Assembly (NCBI RefSeq): GCF_901212495.1
Contig: NZ_CAAKNY010000079.1
Location: forward strand, 1 to 18,089
Reading direction: 5' to 3'
Length of the DNA: 18,089 nt
Source of the DNA: Collinsella aerofaciens
GTDB lineage: Bacteria > Actinomycetota > Coriobacteriia > Coriobacteriales > Coriobacteriaceae
The translations under genes and the position numbers were made by a program. Position 1 is the stretch's first letter; each line of letters begins with the position of its first letter. This document shows, in pieces, positions 12,650 through 18,089 of the stretch. The notes below the pieces were generated by a model. That model had not been told where the DNA came from and did no database searches. It saw only the letters and a program-made list of their open reading frames with translations.

Positions 12650-15292
12650 CTATAGCGCGCCGGAACCGGCTTGCATCATGCCGCCGGGGCCCGAGGTCAC
12701 ACCACTGCTCACAGGCGCGGCGTTTCCGGTGTGCGGTGCCGCCGGGGCGATATCACCACCGAGTGTGCCCGCCGGACGCGGTGCCGGGATCTCGCCCGTG
12801 CCGTGGCTAAAGACAAACTTGCCATCGGCCACGTCGCACAGGACGGTATCGCCACAGCCCCACTCGCCGGCCAAAAGCTCCTCAGACAGCGGGTCCTCGA
12901 TGAGCTTTTGGATGGCGCGGCGCAGCGGACGCGCACCGTTGGTGAGGTCGGTGCCCTCCGCCACGATCTTGTCATAGGCCGCATCGGTAAGCTTGATGTT
13001 CATGCCGTTGGCAATCAAACGCTGACGCAGGTCGTCCACCAGCAGGTGCGCGATCTTGGTGAGATTCTCACCCGAGAGCTTCTGGAACACCACGATGTCG
13101 TCGATGCGGTTGAGCAGCTCGGGGCGGAACAGGCGCTTGAGCTCACCCATCGCGCGACTGCGGATCTCACTCGAGGTGAGGCCCTGCTCGCCGGTGGTGC
13201 CAAAGCCAACGCTTGCATCCTGCGCAATCTCGCGGGCGCCCACGTTGGATGTCATGATGATCACGGTGTTGCGGAAGTCGACCGTCTTGCCCTGGCTATC
13301 GGTCAGACGACCCTCCTCCAGCACCTGCAGCAGGATGTTGAAGATGTCGGGGTGCGCCTTCTCGATCTCGTCGAACAGCACAACCGAGTACGGGTGGCGA
13401 CGAACGGCCTTGGTGAGCTGGCCGCCCTCGTCGTGACCGACGTAACCCGGAGGGCTACCGATGAGCTTGGAGACCTCGAACTCGCTACCGAACTCGGACA
13501 TGTCGAAGCTGATGAGCGCATCCTTGCTGCCAAAGAGGTACTCGGCGAGCGTCTTGGCGAGCTCGGTCTTGCCCGTGCCGGTGGGGCCCAGGAAGATAAA
13601 GCTGCCGCCTGGGCGACGCGGATCCTTGAGCGGCGAGCGGCTGCGGCGCACGGCCTTGGCAACTGCCTCGACAGCCTCATCCTGACCGATGATGCGCATC
13701 TTGAGCACGCTTTCGGTTTGCAGCAGGCGACGGCTCTCGCTCTCGGTAAGCGAGGACACCGGCACGCCCGAAGTCACGGACACGATGTCGGCGATCTGGC
13801 TCACGTCGATGGTGAGCGGGCTGGCGTCGAGCTCGGCCGTCCAGGCGGCCTTGGCCTCGGCGAGCTCGATCTCGGCAGCCTTCTGCTGCTCGGTGATCTC
13901 GGCGGCCTTGTTCATGTCGTCGCTCTCGGTGGCCTCCTGCGCGGCGGCCTTGAGCTCCTCAATGCGATGCTCGGCCTCGCGCACCGGCTCGGGCGCGCGA
14001 TTCGCGGCGATGCGAGCGCGGGCACCGGCCTCGTCGATGAGGTCGATAGCCTTATCGGGCAGGAAGCGATCCTGGATGTAGCGGTTGGAAAGGTTCGCGG
14101 CGGCCTCGATAGCACCCTGCGTATAGCGCACATGATGGTGCTCCTCGTAGCGCGGCTTGAGCGCGGTCAGGATCTTGACCGTGTCCTCGACGCTCGGCTC
14201 CTCGACATCGATGGTCTGGAAGCGACGCTCGAAGGCCGGGTCCTTGGTGAGGTACTTGCGGAATTCCTCGGCCGTGGTGGCGCCGATAATCTGGAAGGCA
14301 CCGCGCGCGAGCACCGGCTTGAGCATGGAGCTCGCATCGATGGAACCCTCGGAAGAACCGGCACCGATGATGGTGTGCATCTCGTCGATAAACAGGATGA
14401 CGTCGTCGGCTTCGGTTGCCTCCTGGATCACGTTCTTGAGGCGCTCCTCAAACTCGCCGCGATATTTGGCACCTGCCACGAGGCCCGGCAGGTCGAGCGT
14501 CCAGATATTCTGGTTCATGAGGTTCTCGGGCACGTTGCCGACTGCAATCTGCTGAGCCAGGCCCTCGACGATGGCCGTCTTGCCCACGCCGGGGTCGCCC
14601 AGAATGAGCGGGTTGTTCTTGGTGCGGCGCGAAAGAATTTCCATCATACGCTGGACTTCCTTTTCGCGACCAATTACAGGGTCGAGCTCGCCATCGCGCG
14701 CCTTCTGCGTGAGGTTGATTGCGAACTGCTTAAGCGTATCGGTGCCACTCCCCTTTTGCTGCGAGACATCCGAGCCGCTAAAGAACGGCAGGCCCGCGCC
14801 GGGACGACCGGCACCGGCGCTGGCGAGCGGACGCTTCTTGTCCTGGTCCTTGGCGGTGAGTTTCTCGATAGCCTTTTTGATGGAGGCAGACGACACACCC
14901 AGGCGCATGAGGATATCCATGGCCATGCCGTTGCCCTCTTCGACGATGCCGATCAGCAGGTGCTCGGTCGACACATAGGTCTGGTTGTTCTCGCGTGCCA
15001 CGCGGAAAGAGCGCTCCATCACGCTGATGACGAGCGGCGTAAAGGCGAGCTTAGCGGCCTCGGTCTCCTCACTGGGCTCGGGAACCGTGGTCTGGACCTC
15101 TTTGAGCGTGTCCATGATGTCATCGTAGGAGATGTCGAGCGAACGCAGTGCCTCGGCGGCAATGCCCTCGTCCTCCTTAGCAAGCGCGAGCAGCAGGTGC
15201 TCGGTGCCCACCTTATTTGAATGAAGATCGAGCGCCTCTTGCTTGGCCATGGACATGACCTTACGCGCACGATCGGTAAAACGGTCTAACAT
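12650..15292 (-). CDS. clpC: ATP-dependent Clp protease ATPase subunit ClpC
   Basis: An 880-aa Hsp100 unfoldase that feeds substrates to ClpP. It has a double Clp N-domain (1-145). The first AAA+ module has Walker A GDPGVGKT (232-239), Walker B FIDEMH (301-306) and pore loop KYRG. A UVR-like coiled middle domain spans about 432-485. The second AAA+ module has GPTGTGKT (569-576), LFDEIEKAH (639-647) and pore loop GYVG (617-620). A VGF tripeptide (695-697) fits the ClpP-docking loop. The last ~50 residues are rich in Pro, Gly and Ala and not part of the usual fold. The start at 15292, with AGAGGA upstream, gives the standard [12 protein letters not shown] beginning; an opening to 15370 adds nonfamily sequence. 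No ctsR, mcsA or mcsB is adjacent, and no CIRCE or HAIR-type site was seen. A hairpin lies in the leader. Confidence 0.97.
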   Translation of the reverse strand: MLDRFTDRARKVMSMAKQEALDLHSNKVGTEHLLLALAKEDEGIAAEALRSLDISYDDIMDTLKEVQTTVPEPSEETEAAKLAFTPLVISVMERSFRVARENNQTYVSTEHLLIGIVEEGNGMAMDILMRLGVSSASIKKAIEKLTAKDQDKKRPLASAGAGRPGAGLPFFSGSDVSQQKGSGTDTLKQFAINLTQKARDGELDPVIGREKEVQRMMEILSRRTKNNPLILGDPGVGKTAIVEGLAQQIAVGNVPENLMNQNIWTLDLPGLVAGAKYRGEFEERLKNVIQEATEADDVILFIDEMHTIIGAGSSEGSIDASSMLKPVLARGAFQIIGATTAEEFRKYLTKDPAFERRFQTIDVEEPSVEDTVKILTALKPRYEEHHHVRYTQGAIEAAANLSNRYIQDRFLPDKAIDLIDEAGARARIAANRAPEPVREAEHRIEELKAAAQEATESDDMNKAAEITEQQKAAEIELAEAKAAWTAELDASPLTIDVSQIADIVSVTSGVPVSSLTESESRRLLQTESVLKMRIIGQDEAVEAVAKAVRRSRSPLKDPRRPGGSFIFLGPTGTGKTELAKTLAEYLFGSKDALISFDMSEFGSEFEVSKLIGSPPGYVGHDEGGQLTKAVRRHPYSVVLFDEIEKAHPDIFNILLQVLEEGRLTDSQGKTVDFRNTVIIMTSNVGAREIAQDASVGFGTTGEQGLTSSEIRSRAMGELKRLFRPELLNRIDDIVVFQKLSGENLTKIAHLLVDDLRQRLIANGMNIKLTDAAYDKIVAEGTDLTNGARPLRRAIQKLIEDPLSEELLAGEWGCGDTVLCDVADGKFVFSHGTGEIPAPRPAGTLGGDIAPAAPHTGNAAPVSSGVTSGPGGMMQAGSGAL

Positions 15293-15328
15293 GCTAGTTC
15301 CTCTTAGACGAGCTAGTTTTTTCAAACG

Positions 15329-15356
15329 CAAAGCGCCGTCCCGCGGCAGCGCTTTG
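15329..15356 (-). promoter_or_regulatory. Hairpin in the clpC 5' leader
   Basis: CAAAGCGC (15329-15336) is perfectly complementary to GCGCTTTG (15349-15356), with further CGG/CCG pairing inside. It lies 37-64 bases upstream of the clpC ATG. Read toward clpC it is followed by CGTTTGAAAAAAC rather than a T run, so it is not a plain terminator. It could stabilise the mRNA or act as a thermosensor-like leader element; TATACT at 15380-15375 is a possible -10 above it. Confidence 0.4.
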
Positions 15357-15427
15357 GTCTCTTTACCCATATGGAGTATATGTTAACCGTTGGGACCTTT
15401 CCCGCCCGTAGCCGTGCGACAACGTCT

Positions 15428-15454
15428 ACAAAAAAGGAATCGCCGGGTGCGGCG
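15428..15454 (-). terminator. Terminator of the DUF2798 gene
   Basis: In the minus direction CGCCG (15454-15450), loop CACC and CGGCG (15445-15441) are followed by ATTCC and a run of six T. It lies about 25 bases past the stop of the DUF2798 gene and separates it from clpC. Confidence 0.7.
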
Positions 15455-15479
15455 GGCGCTCTAGGTTAGAGGCTGTTGC

Positions 15480-16082
15480 CTAGCAGGCAGGCTCGACACC
15501 CATGTTCTCGGCAACGTCATTGACGGCATCGGCAACGGGAGCGCCCGGCATGCGCACGAGCTCCATATGCTGCTCTTCAAAGACGGTTCCCATGGGGAAG
15601 GCGCGGCGGAAGACAAAGCGAGCAACCGGACCAGCCGCGAGCAGGTTCCAGGGCAGGGCCATGATAAAGTTGCGCGGGATGTTGATGAGCCACATCATCG
15701 GCAGCATCTGCAGGTTTGCGAGCGGGCTGCCGGGCATGTGGAACAGGCCCTCGCACGCACCGTAGAGCGACATGATGATGACCATGGGAACGACCATGCA
15801 GGAGCTGACGGCGAGCGTCATGGCAAGAGGAGAGCTCTTGCCCGGCGTGACCAGGAATTTAAAGGCGAAACCCTTGGCCAGCGGGCTGGCGATAAACCAG
15901 TCGCAGCACATGGCAAAGACGTAGGCAACGGGGAAGCCGAGCCATGCAGCGGCAATGACCTCGCCGTTGATGGCCCCATGCTGCAGGGCAACGTTGTAGA
16001 TGCTCATCCAGAGCACCATGCAAAAGCACATGATAAAGGTGAACAGCAGGCTCTCTCGTTTGTTGATAGGCATAAAGGGCAT
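15480..16082 (-). CDS. DUF2798-family integral membrane protein
   Basis: A 200-aa hydrophobic protein of unknown function. It appears to contain two copies of the DUF2798 two-helix unit. The first begins at about residue 8 (RESLLFTFIMCFCMVLWMS), with a second helix around AWLGFPVAYVFAMCCDWF. The second copy begins near SPLAMTLAVSSCMVVPMVI, followed by NIPRNFIMALPWNLLAAGPVARFVFR. About four membrane helices are expected, in the cytoplasmic membrane. Two starts are possible: ATG 16082, whose AAAGGA is only 2 bases away, or ATG 16073 (MPINKRES), with the same motif 11 bases away; neither spacing is ideal. No signal peptide or catalytic motif is seen. It is a single-gene unit between two terminators. 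The family assignment is from memory of the sequence pattern. Confidence 0.75.
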   Translation of the reverse strand: MPFMPINKRESLLFTFIMCFCMVLWMSIYNVALQHGAINGEVIAAAWLGFPVAYVFAMCCDWFIASPLAKGFAFKFLVTPGKSSPLAMTLAVSSCMVVPMVIIMSLYGACEGLFHMPGSPLANLQMLPMMWLINIPRNFIMALPWNLLAAGPVARFVFRRAFPMGTVFEEQHMELVRMPGAPVADAVNDVAENMGVEPAC

Positions 16083-16110
16083 GGTCCTTTCTGTGTTGCG
16101 CCGCGACGCA

Positions 16111-16165
16111 CAACAAAAACGGGCGGGCGAGATGGAGCTGTTGGGACTTCATCTCGCCCGCCCGT
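16111..16165 (-). terminator. Strong hairpin with T run upstream of the DUF2798 gene
   Basis: A perfect 16-bp inverted repeat (16119-16134 with 16150-16165, core GGGCGGGCGAGATG) has a 15-base loop and is followed in the minus direction by TTTTTGTTG. It is a strong intrinsic terminator. It lies about 220 bases after the exporter gene stop and only about 30 bases before the DUF2798 gene start. It may end the exporter transcript or, if a promoter lies in 16166-16280, act as a leader terminator for the DUF2798 gene. Confidence 0.8.
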
Positions 16166-16280
16166 GATACGTGCGTCTGCGACTACTTATGTGGTGGAAC
16201 CAGCCTAGCACGAAAACCCCGCGTTTCGTAAGCGTTGAGTTTATGAAGATGCAGGACACCAATAATCCCCCGACCCCATA

Positions 16281-16383
16281 AGTTGCGGTGGAATACGGAC
16301 TGTTTTGGCCCTTGAAGCAGCAATTCAGTCCCTATTTCACCGCAACTCATTTGGTGCACAGTAGCCTGTCCCCCTTGCACCAA
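16281..16383. repeat. Two-hairpin intergenic element, possible REP/MITE-like repeat
   Basis: A 22-bp inverted repeat (16281-16302, beginning AGTTGCGGTG, with 16326-16347, ending CACCGCAACT) has only two mismatches and a 23-base loop. Directly beside it is a second dyad, TTGGTGCA (16351-16358) and TGCACCAA (16376-16383), with a 17-base loop, abutting the stop of the exporter gene. There is no T run next to either. The form resembles repeated palindromic elements, but only one copy is in the window, so repetition is not shown. Confidence 0.4.
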
Positions 16384-17952
16384 TTAGCTGGTGTGGCGCC
16401 AGCGAGGGTCGGTGAGGGTTCTCGCCACACCAAGGCCAACGGGCAGAAACGCCACGATGAGCACTGCACGCACAAACCAGCCGAGCATATTGACCGTGTC
16501 GAAGGTGCACATGTAATACATCGAGCGATACAGATATAAGCCCGGCACCATAATGACAATCGATGGCACCGTGAGGGCGATACGTGGGTAGGTGAGCTTG
16601 ATTTCGGCTAAGCTCGCGAGCAGCCCCGATACCAGCGCACCGATAAACGCTGCTGCCTCGGGAGGCATACCTGCGCTCAGGCCCAGGAAGGGAAACAGCG
16701 TCGGTGCATCGACGAGCGTAAGGCGCAGGGTATTGGACACGGCGCCGATGAGCCCTGCCGCCGCTGCCATCTTTACCGGGCTGTTGAACATCACCGAGAA
16801 TCCGAATACGCCGACGAAGCTCATCACCACGCGCAGGAGCGTAAGGGCAAGCGGCGAAAGGCCGAGCGGCGCAAAGTCGTCCGGCGCCAGCCCCACACAC
16901 TCGGCAACCATCCAACCTACGAGCGTCGCCATCACAATAATCGATACGGCATATGACAGACGTTCGATACCGCTTCGCATATCAAGCTTAGCTATGTCGA
17001 GGCCTGCCGTAATGAGAGGAAAGCCGGGGATCACAAAGAGCATGGCGCCGATATAGCCTTCTTGGTGCGACATTGCCCCCGGTATGACCTGGCCAAGGCC
17101 GAGCAATGCCAGCAGATACGAGACGCAAGCGAGCGCAACGCCGATCGTCAGCGCACTAAACTGGCCAAGGCCCTGCTTGAGAATATGGGAACGAGCAAAG
17201 TTGCCGACACCAGCGCCCGCGAATGCACAGGCCATCTCGATAGGGCCGCCGCCGAGCAAAAAGACGAAGGCGGCGCAAGCACAGGCCGCCGCAAGGCCCT
17301 GTTGCCAGGGAGCGTAATCGGGCTTTGAGCTCTCAACGGTCTTAAGCATCTCGTGGTACTCGTGCACGGTAAACCGGCGCCCGTAAATCTCGATTTCCTT
17401 TAAGAAGCTCTCCATCATCCAAATGCGATGAGTATTGACTCCCGTTGTGGGTAGGCTGACGACCTCGTTAAAGCAGTGGCCATCTTCGATGCAGGTGCAT
17501 TCAAACGATAGGAGACTCAGGTCGACGTGAATCGTGACGCCGAGTACGGCAGCAACACGATTCATGGTATCGCGCACGCGCCAGGCACCCGTTCCGCTCG
17601 CGAGCATAAGCATGCCGGTGCGGCAGATGATGGATGATTTATCGGTGAGCGGCGCATCGACGGCAAGCTCATCGCCCGCGGTCACGATTTGGCGCCAGTC
17701 AGTTTTCATATGGAGGGCGCCGGCACGGACGCCGTGGTGCATGGGGGCTCTCGAAAGCAGCAAGTCAAGGCGCGAAGGCTGTGGAGGTTCCGTCGATTCG
17801 ACCTCGTCCTCGTCGGGCTCTTCATCAACAAGGTCGAAAGCATCGAGTGCCGCCGGCTCGCGACGATCGATCAATTCCTCGTCCTCATCATCAAAGTAAT
17901 TGAACTGATCGAGCATGTCCTCTTCGATTGCGCGCTCGCTCGCGTCGTTCAT
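16384..17952 (-). CDS. Threonine/serine exporter, ThrE family (fused two-domain form)
   Basis: A 522-aa membrane protein of the ThrE type, which exports threonine and serine in Corynebacterium glutamicum. An acidic, probably disordered N-terminus (about 10-60, with DDEDEELIDRRE and DEEPDEDEVES) comes first. Then follows the soluble ThrE domain, with SSIICRTGMLMLASGTGAWRVRDTMNRVAAVLGV. About ten membrane helices follow in two halves, starting near YAPWQQGLAAACACAAF and near PLALTLLRVVMSFVG; a charged-Pro segment VIPGFPLITAGLDIAKLD lies between. The start at 17952 (MNDASER) has GGAAGGGAG 7 bases upstream; the alternative 33 bases further out lacks a site. No terminator lies directly after it, only the two-hairpin element and then the strong hairpin at 16119-16165. 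Substrate is inferred from the family. Confidence 0.85.
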   Translation of the reverse strand: MNDASERAIEEDMLDQFNYFDDEDEELIDRREPAALDAFDLVDEEPDEDEVESTEPPQPSRLDLLLSRAPMHHGVRAGALHMKTDWRQIVTAGDELAVDAPLTDKSSIICRTGMLMLASGTGAWRVRDTMNRVAAVLGVTIHVDLSLLSFECTCIEDGHCFNEVVSLPTTGVNTHRIWMMESFLKEIEIYGRRFTVHEYHEMLKTVESSKPDYAPWQQGLAAACACAAFVFLLGGGPIEMACAFAGAGVGNFARSHILKQGLGQFSALTIGVALACVSYLLALLGLGQVIPGAMSHQEGYIGAMLFVIPGFPLITAGLDIAKLDMRSGIERLSYAVSIIVMATLVGWMVAECVGLAPDDFAPLGLSPLALTLLRVVMSFVGVFGFSVMFNSPVKMAAAAGLIGAVSNTLRLTLVDAPTLFPFLGLSAGMPPEAAAFIGALVSGLLASLAEIKLTYPRIALTVPSIVIMVPGLYLYRSMYYMCTFDTVNMLGWFVRAVLIVAFLPVGLGVARTLTDPRWRHTS

Positions 17953-18089
17953 ATTGACGCTCCCTTCCTGCCGACTAACCCCCATCCAAGGCAGCAGCGG
18001 CTAAAGGAAACATAAAAGAGACAGCTGTCATGCGAGCCATGTGCTCAATAACCGTTGGGTAGTCATTGGGGACGTTCTTAAACGACCAG
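17953..18089. other. Upstream region of the exporter gene, window edge
   Basis: This stretch holds the ribosome binding site of the exporter gene (GGAAGGGAG on the minus strand, about 17960-17968). No convincing -35/-10 pair was found. The last part (about 18050-18089) contains TCATTGGGGACGTTCTTAAA and runs off the window; it may belong to a further intergenic element, but only one copy is visible. Confidence 0.3.

Noticed and set aside
12671..15220. An 849-codon plus-strand open frame opposite clpC
   Set aside because: It is an antisense shadow of clpC, whose Walker motifs and pore loops are unmistakable. The plus-strand peptide is a low-complexity Leu/Gly/His/Asp pattern typical of such shadows.
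15293..15420. A CIRCE, HAIR or CtsR heat-shock operator before clpC
   Set aside because: None of the known repeat sequences is present by eye; only an unrelated GC hairpin was found.
1..18089. CRISPR arrays, insertion sequences, rRNA genes
   Set aside because: No regularly spaced repeats, transposase-like proteins or rRNA-like stretches were seen on either strand.

Overview
The window looks like chromosome from a high-GC gut actinobacterium of the class Coriobacteriia, with Collinsella the best guess. This rests on the strong G/C bias at third codon positions, the actinobacterial style of the proteins, and a housekeeping gene order related to the Firmicutes clpC-radA-disA-ispD-ispF-cysS-rlmB-yacP cluster. 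The genus is an inference from memory of protein style, not from a search.

Layout, left to right. Bases 1-820 hold no intact gene: a very stable GC hairpin, a short coding-like remnant, and an AT-rich stretch with a palindrome. A tRNA-Thr(UGT) gene with its own promoter and terminator lies on the minus strand at 820-894. Just upstream of it, on the plus strand, is an orphan HipA-like kinase fused to an excisionase-type helix-turn-helix domain (1056-2396), behind an elaborate inverted-repeat operator. From 2424 to 7901, all on the minus strand, runs the housekeeping set disA-ispD-ispF-cysS-rlmB-NYN nuclease. It covers c-di-AMP synthesis, two MEP-pathway isoprenoid steps, cysteinyl-tRNA synthetase, an rRNA methyltransferase and a YacP/Rae1-like nuclease. 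The genes are close or overlapping, except for a 123-base gap with a large hairpin between cysS and rlmB.

A plus-strand accessory block follows. mntP, a manganese exporter, sits behind a yybP-ykoY manganese riboswitch whose closing helix overlaps a terminator. Next is a hipBA toxin-antitoxin operon behind a palindromic operator. Facing it on the minus strand is pepD, a metallo-dipeptidase, with a shared bidirectional terminator between them. The minus strand then carries clpC, a DUF2798 membrane protein gene and a ThrE-type threonine/serine exporter gene. Several strong hairpins separate these units.

The most interesting points are two HipA-family kinase loci with similar operator design (one a single-gene HTH-kinase fusion), a readable ON-type manganese riboswitch, the absence of radA from its usual place between clpC and disA, and an uncharacterised two-hairpin intergenic element at 16281-16383. 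No CRISPR array, insertion sequence or rRNA gene was seen.
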